From UBA1426 sp052034085 (GTDB lineage Bacteria > Bacillota > Clostridia > Peptostreptococcales > Anaerovoracaceae), in the NCBI GenBank assembly GCA_052034085.1, contig JBPOJA010000013.1, positions 1 to 64,000 on the forward strand: a DNA stretch of 64,000 bases, read 5' to 3'. The notes beneath the pieces are model-generated. The model saw only the letters and a list, made by a program, of their open reading frames with translations. It was not told where the DNA came from and searched no databases. Of the stretch, positions 7,396-15,742 are shown one piece after another. The stretch's first letter is position 1, and the number at the start of each line of letters is the position of its first letter. A program made the translations under genes and the position numbers.

Positions 7396-9303
7396 CTATA
7401 ACAAATTCTTTTTGTAAATTGTATATGTGTTGCTCAAATCTTCAACTTTTCGGTTCATTTCTTTTTGCATTTCCGATGCCTGTTCATATTCTTTGTTATC
7501 AAGAGCCAGTTTTATCCTGGTCAAAAGACAGTCTTCGCCGATTTTATCCTGGCCAAGGTATACCCTGAGGCTCTGAATTTTGCTCCAGTTAAGCATATCC
7601 AAATCTGTGCAGTCATCGTCGCTGTGCATTTTTTTACAGTCACGGACCAGATTCATTACATTGGGGATAATCCTGTTATGCAGTTCCATAGACCAAAGTC
7701 CCAGAATCGCAGCCTTGTATGAGCTCAGCGTGACTTCATCAAAAATACCGTCTCTGAGAAGCACATCTGTTTTTTCCGGATATTTATCGAAGTTGCACAT
7801 GCTTTCCCACACAGTTTCAGGGGGCTTTCCGAAAAGTTTATTCCTCTCTGCCTCTGTGAAGGCCACATACACATTTTCCTCGCTCCGGTAAGCCCTGTCT
7901 GTCTCAAGATAAAAAACCTCTTCCCCCCACTCTTTTGAAATTATTGCCTCCAGCTCCTGTGGTGTCTTTTTTGCTTCAAGGCAGGCTTTGATTCCATCGA
8001 GCATGGTAATAAATGATGTTGCCATTACAAGATATTTGTTGCTCTTTGGATTGGGAGATCTGAGCTCAAATCTGGTGCTTAAAGGCTTTTTCTCATCCCT
8101 TATCAGACCAATGAGCACGGTTCTGTTTCTTGACGGGTTTGCCGTCCTGTGACCTAACGAAGTCACCGTGCACACAGGCGCCTCAAAACCGGGTTTAAGC
8201 CTGTTCAGGGCGTCGTTGGTGGATGCTATGAAAGGCGTCATGGCCTCATAGTTTTTCAGCATGCCCATCATGGCCCCATAGCCTATGGGAGTCATGAAGT
8301 CTTCCTTCATATTCTTGGGTGCAAAAAGATTCACCTTCCTGCCGTCCTTGAGGAGCACATGGGCGCCTATATGTGTATGAGCACCATTTCCGGAAACTCC
8401 TTCTATAGGTTTAGCCATGAAGGAAACATCCAGCCCGTGGGCATGAAAAATATCCTTGATTACATATCTTATATGGAGCTCGTTGTCAGCCGATTGAATC
8501 AGGGAGCTGAACCTCCAGTCGATTTCCAATTGCTCCATTATGTGGTCATACCTGCCCGAGTTGCTGAGTCTGGCCTTTATACCCCCCACCTCTTTGTGTC
8601 CCATTTCTATTTTAACACCATAGAAATCCAGGAAACGAAGAGTTCTTTCCAAAGCCGTCCTCACCGGCCCCCTTGTTCGCTGCCAATACTGCTCTTTCAG
8701 TTCCTGGGAGGTGGACAGCTGTTCCCGGTCAGCTTTATCTTCCGGTGTTCTGACCCAGAATTCAAGCTCTGTGGCCCCTGTCATTTCCACGGTTTCTATA
8801 TCATCGTAGGAGTCTATGTCCAGCCATTGAAAAACATAGGGATTTTCTTTGAGCAGACGCATCATCTCCCGGCTGAAAAGTTTTTCCGTTTCCTTAAGAA
8901 TAGTTCTGGAGCCTACTTCGGCAGTATCGTTATGAAGCAAAACCGATGGAATCCTCAAGGTCCCTGTCGGCAGGCCGGTCCTGCTGTCAGTATTCAGGAA
9001 ATTATAGTCCACATACCAGTTAACATCCAGATCCGGTATAATGTCCACCTTGGCATTATTCAAAGAAGCAATCTCCGGCAGAACTACGCTTGAACCGTCA
9101 GTCTGCACGCCCTGGCAGAAAAACTGATCCATTTCCTCAATGAAAAGGTCAACAGGGATTTTCTCATCCGTATCGTGGCCTCCGATATCCACTCCCATGA
9201 GAGATATGAACTGCACTTCCGGATGTTCCTTTAAAATCGATGTAATCTCCGACTTTGTGTGTGCCTCAACCGGTATGGTAAACAACATCTTATCAAAATC
9301 CAA
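7396..9303 (-). CDS. Glutamine synthetase family protein, long variant
   Basis: About 635 residues, against 440-470 for ordinary type I enzymes. Glutamine synthetase elements are clear: ATELEFWVRTP (ATP/metal Glu), a QLEIDW segment followed by SADNELHIRYVIKDIFHAHGL, FMAKPIEGVSGNGAHTHIG (catalytic His region), NRLKPGFEAPV and RFELRSPNPKSNKYLVMA. The N-terminal 200 residues carry an extended beta-grasp part and the last 150 a helical tail. The best start is the TTG at 9303: an ATG at 9321 lies inside the RBS (AAAGGAG, eight bases before TTG). Ammonia assimilation is likely, but another gamma-glutamyl ligase activity cannot be excluded. It is followed by serS. Confidence 0.82.
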   Translation of the reverse strand: MDFDKMLFTIPVEAHTKSEITSILKEHPEVQFISLMGVDIGGHDTDEKIPVDLFIEEMDQFFCQGVQTDGSSVVLPEIASLNNAKVDIIPDLDVNWYVDYNFLNTDSRTGLPTGTLRIPSVLLHNDTAEVGSRTILKETEKLFSREMMRLLKENPYVFQWLDIDSYDDIETVEMTGATELEFWVRTPEDKADREQLSTSQELKEQYWQRTRGPVRTALERTLRFLDFYGVKIEMGHKEVGGIKARLSNSGRYDHIMEQLEIDWRFSSLIQSADNELHIRYVIKDIFHAHGLDVSFMAKPIEGVSGNGAHTHIGAHVLLKDGRKVNLFAPKNMKEDFMTPIGYGAMMGMLKNYEAMTPFIASTNDALNRLKPGFEAPVCTVTSLGHRTANPSRNRTVLIGLIRDEKKPLSTRFELRSPNPKSNKYLVMATSFITMLDGIKACLEAKKTPQELEAIISKEWGEEVFYLETDRAYRSEENVYVAFTEAERNKLFGKPPETVWESMCNFDKYPEKTDVLLRDGIFDEVTLSSYKAAILGLWSMELHNRIIPNVMNLVRDCKKMHSDDDCTDLDMLNWSKIQSLRVYLGQDKIGEDCLLTRIKLALDNKEYEQASEMQKEMNRKVEDLSNTYTIYKKNLL

Positions 9304-9329
9304 GAGCAAATCTCCTTTCATATCCTGAC

Positions 9330-9416
9330 CTATCTGAGCTTGGACAGGGCTACGATTAAAGAAATCAAAATCAATACGCCCACACCCATAAAACCCAATA
9401 ATGTTACATTCACCAA
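9330..9416 (-). CDS. 28-residue single-pass membrane peptide
   Basis: Too short for usual gene calling. After the RBS AAGGAG (complement of 9423-9428) a TTG at 9416 (or GTG at 9413) opens a frame of 28 residues, starting M-V-N-V-T-L-L-G and ending L-S-K-L-R before TAG at 9332-9330. The middle is one unbroken hydrophobic segment and the end is basic, so it should sit in the membrane with its C-terminus inside. It is 20 bases after the UPF0182 gene and 26 bases before the glutamine synthetase start, in the same operon. No family is recognised. Confidence 0.6.
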   Translation of the reverse strand: MVNVTLLGFMGVGVLILISLIVALSKLR

Positions 9417-9436
9417 TTTATTCTCCTTAACAACAA

Positions 9437-12403
9437 CTACTCTGTCACTTCATCCGTAACTTCTTCCGTTAAGCCGTCCATGTCGTCAGGATTGATTACG
9501 GTTGCTCCGGTCCTGGATTCAAGTTTATTGAGATAGCCTTCAAGTTCTTTCAGATATTTTCCGTAAGAAGCCCAATCACCCTTACTTTGTGCAGTAACCG
9601 CCTGATTATAAGCATTTACAGCTTTTTTAATAAGCTCATCTATTTCCTGTATGCCTTCGTCCACCGGACCGTCAGTATCTCCGGGCTCAGTGTCATCCTT
9701 ATCATTATCACCGTTCAACAGCGATCCTGACCCGGCACCGAACATAGTATCCAAAGCTTCCGCCAGAGTGGGCTCGTAGGCTATTCTATCGTTATAGTAG
9801 ATGATAACCCTCTTCACTTCAGGCAGGCTGGAATTGGTGGCCTCCAGGTAAATAGGTTCTACATATACCAGCGAATCTTCTATTGGTATTACAAACATCT
9901 CGCCTCTGGTGTAGCTGGATCCTGCCGAATTCCACAATGAAAATTCTTTGGAAATATCGGTTTCCTGGTCGATAAAACCTTCAATCTGCATGGGTCCATA
10001 AATTATCTTGGACTTGGGTAGTCTGAAAAGTATCATTTCACCATAATTATCCCCGTCATTTCTTGCCACCAGTAGACCGGTCATGTTTTTCTTGCCGGAA
10101 GGTGTATAGGGTATGGAGTTAATAAACTCTTCTTTTTTCTCGCCAGGCAACTTCATTATGTAATAAGTGGGCTGCATGAGCTTGGGCTCTAAACCGTACA
10201 TATTTTGAGAGATTTCCCACTTGTCTTCCATCTGGTAGAATACCTTCACATCATTCATATGATATTTCGTATAAATATCAGCCTGAATCTGGAAGAGCAT
10301 TTTGGGATAACGTATATGAGCCTTCAGGCCTTCCGGCATCTGGTCAAACTCTTTAACCAGTTTGGGATAAATCTTTTTCAAAGTCTGAGCTATGGGATCA
10401 TCTGCTCCTACCATATAGAAGTTAGTCTCACCGTTATAGGCATCTATAACAACCTTTATAGAGTTCCTTATATAATTGACTCTGTTCATTTCCCTGTTGA
10501 AAGGCTCTGAATAGGGATAATAGCTGCTGTAAGTGTATGCATCCAGCATCCAGTAAAGTTTCCCGTCCACTGTTACTATGTATGGATCCGCATCATAGCT
10601 CAGGAAAGGAGCTATCTTCTCCACTCTTGTTCTGATGTTCCTGTTTATGAGAATCTTGGAATCCTTGTCAATGTTGCTGGAAACAAACATTTTGAGGCTT
10701 CGCTCTCTAATGGCAAACATAAGTCTGTTGACAAGGTTAAGCTTTATTCCCGCTGTACCCTCGTAGGTGCTGTAAACGTTGGTATCACCGCTGGGATAGT
10801 CGAATTCAAGCTCGTCAGTATTGACTATGACGTAATTGTTTGTAAGCTCTCCAAAATAAATCTCCGGCCTGTCAATCTTTATTTCCTCCACTTCTGAAAC
10901 GGGAGGAATGCTCTTAATGAGCAGATCCGGCTGACCGCTGTCCGTAACCTTATCAACCCTTGACAGGGTAATTCCGTATCCGTGGGTATATTTCAAATGT
11001 TTGGACAGCCATGGCTGATTTACCATGACCTGATTTCTCTCATCTATTTCTCTTGCAGACAGGAAGGTCTGAGTATATTCGCCGTTAATCATATACCTGT
11101 CCACATCTACATCATTAAACAGATAGTAAGTTCTGATACTCTGAGCCTGGTTGTAGAACTTTTCCGCCGGTTCAAAGTCATTGATTCTGATGTTGGAAAT
11201 GGTTCCCATATTGTTCAGGATGTCCTGCTTTGTAAGTGTATTGGTCGCGCCGAACTCCTTTATAACAATGTTGTGCAGGTCGTATGCATGCTGAGTATAA
11301 GTAATATTGTTCTGCAAATAAGGGGTTTCTTTGTTAAGTTCGTCAGGGGATACTATAATATTCTGCACAAACATGCCAATTCCCGTACCTGCAATGGAAA
11401 GCACTATCATGAGCACCGGTGTGGCAAGTATCATCCTCAGGCTTCTTTTTGAGACGCCTATGACGAAGGCGGCGGCGGCCACTACCGAAAGTCCTACCAA
11501 TATTCTGTAAACCCACAGCGTTATATTTATATCGGTAAATCCCGCACCGTAGAGTACTCCCGATCCTGTGTAGAGCAACTGATACTGTTTGAGCCAGAAG
11601 TTCATTCCAACCATCAGGAAGAAAATTACGCCCAGCACTTTTATCTGATTTGACGCTATGGAAACCAGCTGCTTCATATTGTCCTTATCAAGCTGAGGAG
11701 CCTGTCCTCTCGGAGCACCGGCACCGAAACCTTTAAAAATACTTCCAAGAATGTCGTTGAAATTCTGACCTATTCCACCATAGCCCTGGTTAAAGTTGCC
11801 CGTATACCGTTCTCCATCGTCATAATCCTCTTCGTGAGTCACCTTATCAAAAACTCTGGGTTGCCTCATGGAAAGAAGTACTCCATAGAAAACAACGGTC
11901 AAAACGGCAAAAGCAGCCACAACACCTATAAAGAGTTGATTAAGGTGTGAAATCAGTTCTAACTTGAAAATATAGAAGGAAATATCCAAATTGAAAATGG
12001 GATCCGCCAGGTCAAATTCCGTACTGTGGCTGAACTTAAGGATATCAAACCATAGTTTTGTTACTGTCGTCAATGTGATAAAAGCGGCAAAAGCTCCACT
12101 TATCAGAAGGCCAAGAAGATTTATGGTTTTTTCCTTGACCCTGGCGTTTTCAACAATATCAACCTTTTTATAGTAACCCTTTTTCAAACCCATGAGATAC
12201 AGGAATGCAAGCAGTGTCAGTATCAGAAAGGAAGGTATGCCAAGTTTTAATTGAGTAAAGAGCTGTTTAAAAAATACGCTGGTATAGCCCAGCTCTCTAA
12301 ACCACAGATAGTCTGTTATAAAGCCAATCAATGCACCAAACAGTCCCACAACAGCCAGCAATATGGCTATTCCGATCATAAGGCTCAGCCTTTTCTTGTT
12401 CAA
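9437..12403 (-). CDS. UPF0182 family large membrane protein
   Basis: A 988-residue protein. The N-terminal third holds about seven membrane segments (the first near residues 7-30, others to about 345). The remainder is a large domain predicted to face outward (NNITYTQHAYDLHNI, LKYTHGYGITLSRVDKV, YFGELTNNYVIVNT, FSLWNSAGSSYTRGEM and GMLLVA-like strands are typical of UPF0182). The acidic C-terminal tail (DKDDTEPGDTDG) and helical end match clostridial members. Function is not established. It starts 11 bases after the zinc-ribbon gene, and both probably share the promoter at 13792-13820. Confidence 0.92.
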   Translation of the reverse strand: MNKKRLSLMIGIAILLAVVGLFGALIGFITDYLWFRELGYTSVFFKQLFTQLKLGIPSFLILTLLAFLYLMGLKKGYYKKVDIVENARVKEKTINLLGLLISGAFAAFITLTTVTKLWFDILKFSHSTEFDLADPIFNLDISFYIFKLELISHLNQLFIGVVAAFAVLTVVFYGVLLSMRQPRVFDKVTHEEDYDDGERYTGNFNQGYGGIGQNFNDILGSIFKGFGAGAPRGQAPQLDKDNMKQLVSIASNQIKVLGVIFFLMVGMNFWLKQYQLLYTGSGVLYGAGFTDINITLWVYRILVGLSVVAAAAFVIGVSKRSLRMILATPVLMIVLSIAGTGIGMFVQNIIVSPDELNKETPYLQNNITYTQHAYDLHNIVIKEFGATNTLTKQDILNNMGTISNIRINDFEPAEKFYNQAQSIRTYYLFNDVDVDRYMINGEYTQTFLSAREIDERNQVMVNQPWLSKHLKYTHGYGITLSRVDKVTDSGQPDLLIKSIPPVSEVEEIKIDRPEIYFGELTNNYVIVNTDELEFDYPSGDTNVYSTYEGTAGIKLNLVNRLMFAIRERSLKMFVSSNIDKDSKILINRNIRTRVEKIAPFLSYDADPYIVTVDGKLYWMLDAYTYSSYYPYSEPFNREMNRVNYIRNSIKVVIDAYNGETNFYMVGADDPIAQTLKKIYPKLVKEFDQMPEGLKAHIRYPKMLFQIQADIYTKYHMNDVKVFYQMEDKWEISQNMYGLEPKLMQPTYYIMKLPGEKKEEFINSIPYTPSGKKNMTGLLVARNDGDNYGEMILFRLPKSKIIYGPMQIEGFIDQETDISKEFSLWNSAGSSYTRGEMFVIPIEDSLVYVEPIYLEATNSSLPEVKRVIIYYNDRIAYEPTLAEALDTMFGAGSGSLLNGDNDKDDTEPGDTDGPVDEGIQEIDELIKKAVNAYNQAVTAQSKGDWASYGKYLKELEGYLNKLESRTGATVINPDDMDGLTEEVTDEVTE

Positions 12404-12414
12404 AAAATCACCCC

Positions 12415-13758
12415 TTAATATTTATAGTAGTTGGTAATCAACATCTCTCCGTCAACTTTTTCAAGACTGTATACGTAATTATATTTTTTAACCTGTGTTT
12501 TGCCTGAATCGGTCTGAGATATCTCCTCATTAACCCAGACAAAGTATTCATCGCCTGCCTGTCTTACCTCACCGATTTCCATCAGCAGAAACTCCTGTTT
12601 CACTTTACCCACTTTTGAGAAAGTCTCAACATTTTTTCTGGCCTGACTTTTTGGTTTAGTCAATTTAATAACATCGGCATCGCCGGTATTTATATAGTCT
12701 ATCCAGCTCGAATTGAATTCAATAAGCACACCCAATATTTCTTCAAGATTGTCTTCTACAGGTACCGATTCTTTGATGCTCTTCTTGCCGTAATCCCTGC
12801 CCTCCTCCAAAGCCAGTTTATCATTATATCTTAAAGTTTGTATGTTGTGATTAAGATGCATCAAGGGTTCAATCGGGGTAGAAGGTTCTTTATCCGGTTC
12901 AGTCCCTGTGTCTGTATCAGGCTCTCCTCCTTCATTACTGTCCTGATCAGATGCCTCTTCGCCCTGATTCTTGTCGCTGTCTGCGTCTTTTTTTACCGTA
13001 AACCACGATACCACCTTATCTTTTGCATCAGTCATTCCATTTATTACGTCCAATTGAATCTGCTGTGCTTTTTTGGCCGCATCTGTATCCGGTTTGTACT
13101 GCTGAATACCCATGAGCACTCCGAAGAATAAACCGGCAATTATGAGGAGAGAAACGAGTATGATTAAAACAACTGTACCCGGGCCTGTTTTATTTACAGG
13201 CTCTTCAGGGCTGTCCTCTTTTTCTGTAAATAAAAACTGAAGTTCGGGCTCCACCGGCTTTTCTGGTTCCATCGGCTTTTCTGGCTCTTCAGGCTCTTCT
13301 GTTTCCTCCGGGGGATGCTCTATGGCCTGGCCATATCCCGGCTGACTCAGCCAGATTACTTCCGGTTCTTCATCATCAGCAGTTGCAGGCTCCTCTTCGC
13401 TTTTCAATTCCTCCTGCAATTCGTCCAGGCGAGGCTTTATTACTGCATCATACTCCTCTATTCTGCTCTGCTGGGCCTGAAGTAGTTTCTGAAACTCATC
13501 TTTCGCATTGTCGTACTCAAAGAATTTATCAAGTGGCTCCAGAAATTCGTCCTGCTCTGCTCCATCTTCTTCCAATGGCTTACCTTTCTGTTCGACAAAC
13601 TCTCCGGTTTTCCAGTTGAAATCAAGGTTTTCCACTTTACCGGGTTCAGGAAAATTATTAAGATTCCAGTCAATGTTCAGCTTCTCCCTTGGAGTGCCGC
13701 AATAACTGCAAATTTCTTCGCCTTTTTGCAAAGGCCTGCCGCATTCTTTACAGTACAT
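12415..13758 (-). CDS. Zinc-ribbon, single-pass membrane protein
   Basis: A 447-residue protein starting with a zinc ribbon (CKECGRPLQKGEEICSYCG, residues 3-21), then a long acidic low-complexity cytoplasmic region rich in Glu and Pro (EPEEPEKPMEPEKP), one membrane helix near residues 193-217 (TVVLIILVSLLIIAGLFFGVL), a second Asp/Glu linker and a folded extracytoplasmic C-terminal domain of about 140 residues with an NTF2-like feel. This is a common Firmicute layout for envelope-stress proteins, but the exact family is not recognised. It is the first gene of the operon leading to UPF0182, glutamine synthetase and serS. Promoter at 13792-13820. Confidence 0.75.
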   Translation of the reverse strand: MYCKECGRPLQKGEEICSYCGTPREKLNIDWNLNNFPEPGKVENLDFNWKTGEFVEQKGKPLEEDGAEQDEFLEPLDKFFEYDNAKDEFQKLLQAQQSRIEEYDAVIKPRLDELQEELKSEEEPATADDEEPEVIWLSQPGYGQAIEHPPEETEEPEEPEKPMEPEKPVEPELQFLFTEKEDSPEEPVNKTGPGTVVLIILVSLLIIAGLFFGVLMGIQQYKPDTDAAKKAQQIQLDVINGMTDAKDKVVSWFTVKKDADSDKNQGEEASDQDSNEGGEPDTDTGTEPDKEPSTPIEPLMHLNHNIQTLRYNDKLALEEGRDYGKKSIKESVPVEDNLEEILGVLIEFNSSWIDYINTGDADVIKLTKPKSQARKNVETFSKVGKVKQEFLLMEIGEVRQAGDEYFVWVNEEISQTDSGKTQVKKYNYVYSLEKVDGEMLITNYYKY

Positions 13759-13791
13759 TTTGCCTCCTGAACTTTAAATAAATCACACTAT

Positions 13792-13820
13792 ATTATAATA
13801 CAATTGTGGGTATATATCAA
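13792..13820 (-). promoter_or_regulatory. Sigma-A promoter of the zinc-ribbon/UPF0182/serS operon
   Basis: Minus-strand TTGATA (13820-13815), 17-base spacer, TATAAT (13797-13792). Two CAATTGT copies (13801-13807 and 13822-13828) lie around it, 21 bases apart, and may be a regulator site for this promoter and for the divergent gene at 13854. Confidence 0.75.
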
Positions 13821-13853
13821 ACAATTGTTACTATGCCCGGGAGGGAAGAGATT

Positions 13854-14054
13854 ATGAAACGAATTGGCATAAGCGCTTTTACAGGTGCACTGGCGGGTTA
13901 TTTGTATTACACATTCTATGGTTGTTATTCAGGGACCTGCCCGATTACCTCAAGCCCGTACACAACAACAGTATATTTCGCTATAATGGGCCTGCTGGTA
14001 GGCGTACTGTTTCAAAAAGATAAGAAAAGATCTGAAAAGGAGAAAGAGATATGA
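13854..14054 (+). CDS. DUF6132-like small membrane protein
   Basis: 66 residues with two membrane helices (about 2-19 and 36-53) around a short loop GCYSGTCPITSSPYTTT. The conserved GC-SGTCPIT loop is what I recall for the DUF6132 family, which often neighbours thioredoxin- or rhodanese-type genes; the two loop Cys could be redox-active. The ATG at 13854 is preceded by GGAGGG. Its stop overlaps the start of the selenocysteine glutaredoxin (ATGA at 14051-14054), so the two are translationally coupled and probably work together in thiol or selenium redox chemistry (inference). Confidence 0.75.
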   Translation: MKRIGISAFTGALAGYLYYTFYGCYSGTCPITSSPYTTTVYFAIMGLLVGVLFQKDKKRSEKEKEI

Positions 14055-14389
14055 AGAATGTAATTCTGTTCACAACCAAAACCTGACCACACTGCTACAC
14101 GGCCAAGGAGTTCCTTGCGCAGCACAACATCCATTATGTTGAAAAGGATTTAAATGCAGATGCGGAAGCCCGCACTTTTCTGATGAAAAGAGGAGTGGCC
14201 GGTGTTCCTTCGTTTTTAATCGGCGACGACTTAATCGTCGGCCTGGATCAGGCAAAAGTACTGTCGCTTGTTGACCATCGCCTTGTTGCCTGTGAAAACT
14301 GCGGGTCAAAGATGAGAGTCCCAACAGGCAAGGGCAAAATCAAAGTCACCTGCCCAAAATGCCAGCATCAGTTTGAGGTCACAACATAA
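14051..14389 (+). CDS. Selenocysteine glutaredoxin with C-terminal zinc ribbon
   Basis: 112 residues if the in-frame TGA at 14084-14086 is read as selenocysteine. The N-terminus reads MKNVILFTTKT-U12-P-H-C15, so Sec replaces the first Cys of a glutaredoxin CPHC active site. GVPSF (residues 51-55) gives the cis-Pro loop, and LIVGLDQAKVLSLV the last helix. A zinc ribbon follows (C81-x2-C84 ... C101-x2-C104). A stem-loop at 14100-14122, its loop about 22 bases after the UGA, fits a bacterial SECIS element. The ATG overlaps the previous stop, and the reading frame stays open on both sides of the TGA. It acts as a thiol/selenol oxidoreductase. Its 3' end overlaps the convergent aminotransferase gene by 11 bases. 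Confidence 0.87.
14100..14122 (+). promoter_or_regulatory. Candidate bSECIS element for UGA 14084
   Basis: Stem CAAGG/CCTTG (14104-14108 with 14113-14117) with loop AGTT, extended outward by about three pairs (C14103-G14119, G14102-C14120, C14100-G14122) around a bulged C and one mismatch. The loop has a G in its second position and sits about 22 bases after the UGA, both within the usual range for SelB recognition in bacteria. Confidence 0.6.
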
Positions 14390-15710
14390 TTTCCGCGATG
14401 CTCTTCTCCAGCAGGTTTAAAAGGAGCTCAATCTCTTCTTCTGTGATTATCATAGGGGGACTTATGAGTATGGAGTCGCCATGAACACCGTCAATAAAAC
14501 CTGCGCTTGGATAAACAATAAGTCCGTTTTCAAAGCAGCGCTGCACAATCTTAGCAGTTATTCCGTCCTCGGGACGGAATATTTTTTTATCGCCGCCATC
14601 CGGAGCATGGTTTATAAATTCCATGCCAAACAGCAATCCCTTGCCTCTCACATCGCCTATTGACGATATGCGCTCCATGATTTCCAACAGACCATCTTCA
14701 AGGATTTTTCCCATTTCCTTCGCTTTTCCGGGGATGTCTTCTTCTTTCAGATATTCAATTGTTGCAAGGCCGCAGGCGCTTGCCAGAGGATTGCCTCCGT
14801 AAGTGTGTCCCGTGCCGAACTTCATACTTTTTTCTTCGAGAGTATCATATATACTCTTTCTGGCAATAATTCCCGAAAGGGGGAAATACCCCCCTGTAAT
14901 GCCTTTTCCGAACACTATAATATCCGGCTGCAGGCTCCAGTGCTCCGATGCAAAAAATTTCCCTGTCCTTCCAAAGCCTGTTATTACTTCATCCATTATA
15001 AACAGTATTTCATTTTCGTTGCATATGCTCTGTATCCTGGGGAAATAATCATCCGGTGGGGTTATTCCCGCTCCTGAAGCCCCGGTTATAGGCTCGCAGA
15101 TAACTGCGGATATGTTATCTTTCCCCACTCGGTTAATTACTTTATTCAGGTATTCGGCGCAGAACAGGCCGCACTCCGGATATGATTTTTCGTAAGGACA
15201 TCTGTAGCAAAAAGGTAACTCAAGAACCGGATAATCGCTCATATAGGGAACATATTCCTTTCGTCTGCCGGGATTTCCGGACATGGACAGGGCACCCATA
15301 GTGCTGCCGTGGTAGCTGGCCCACCTGGAAATTATTTTAGTTTTCTCCGGCCTGCCCTTGGCTGTCCAGTAGGAATATGCTAATTTCATGGCAAGTTCCG
15401 CAGCCTCGGATCCACTATTGGCCAGACTCACGTACTCCAGGTCTCCCGGTGCAATCTCACCTATAGCCCTGCAAAGATCCTCCAGCGGCTTGCTGCTGAA
15501 CTGGCTCCTGTAAACGAAAGACAGGTTATCCAGCTGATTTTTAATGGCATTGATTATTTTCTGGTTATTATGTCCTAATCCGGCGGTCATGGCGCCGCAG
15601 CTGCCATCCAGATACTTTTTCCCGTTTTCGTCGTAAATGAAGATGCCCTCTCCTCTTTCTGCCAGAATTCTGTTTTCCGGATTCAGTGGCGAAAAAAACT
15701 TTGATTCCAT
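14379..15710 (-). CDS. Class III pyridoxal-phosphate aminotransferase
   Basis: 443 residues from the ATG at 15710 (RBS AAAGGA eight bases upstream; a further ATG at 15749 overlaps the previous gene and lacks a good RBS). Omega-type transaminase fold: LDGSCGAMTAGLGHNN at the N-terminus, SGSEAAELAMKLAYSY, WASYHGSTMGALSMSG, DEVITGFGRTG and the PLP lysine in FGKGITGGYFPLSG. It moves an amino group from a terminal amine, beta-amino acid or similar donor to pyruvate or 2-oxoglutarate. It follows an SSS symporter by about 30 bases, so it probably acts on that substrate. The specificity cannot be read from sequence. Confidence 0.88.
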   Translation of the reverse strand: MESKFFSPLNPENRILAERGEGIFIYDENGKKYLDGSCGAMTAGLGHNNQKIINAIKNQLDNLSFVYRSQFSSKPLEDLCRAIGEIAPGDLEYVSLANSGSEAAELAMKLAYSYWTAKGRPEKTKIISRWASYHGSTMGALSMSGNPGRRKEYVPYMSDYPVLELPFCYRCPYEKSYPECGLFCAEYLNKVINRVGKDNISAVICEPITGASGAGITPPDDYFPRIQSICNENEILFIMDEVITGFGRTGKFFASEHWSLQPDIIVFGKGITGGYFPLSGIIARKSIYDTLEEKSMKFGTGHTYGGNPLASACGLATIEYLKEEDIPGKAKEMGKILEDGLLEIMERISSIGDVRGKGLLFGMEFINHAPDGGDKKIFRPEDGITAKIVQRCFENGLIVYPSAGFIDGVHGDSILISPPMIITEEEIELLLNLLEKSIAEIML

Positions 15711-15742
15711 TTCATTCGTCCTTTCTGGTATATATCGATTTT

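Noticed and set aside
9301..9460. Plus-strand frame 9259-9459
   Set aside because: It runs antisense to the glutamine synthetase start and the 28-residue peptide and has no RBS or similarity.
14054..14389. TGA at 14084 as a disabling nonsense mutation or frameshift
   Set aside because: The frame is intact before and after it, the residue falls exactly on a glutaredoxin catalytic Cys position, the ATG overlaps the previous stop, and a SECIS-like hairpin follows. A selenocysteine codon explains all of this better.
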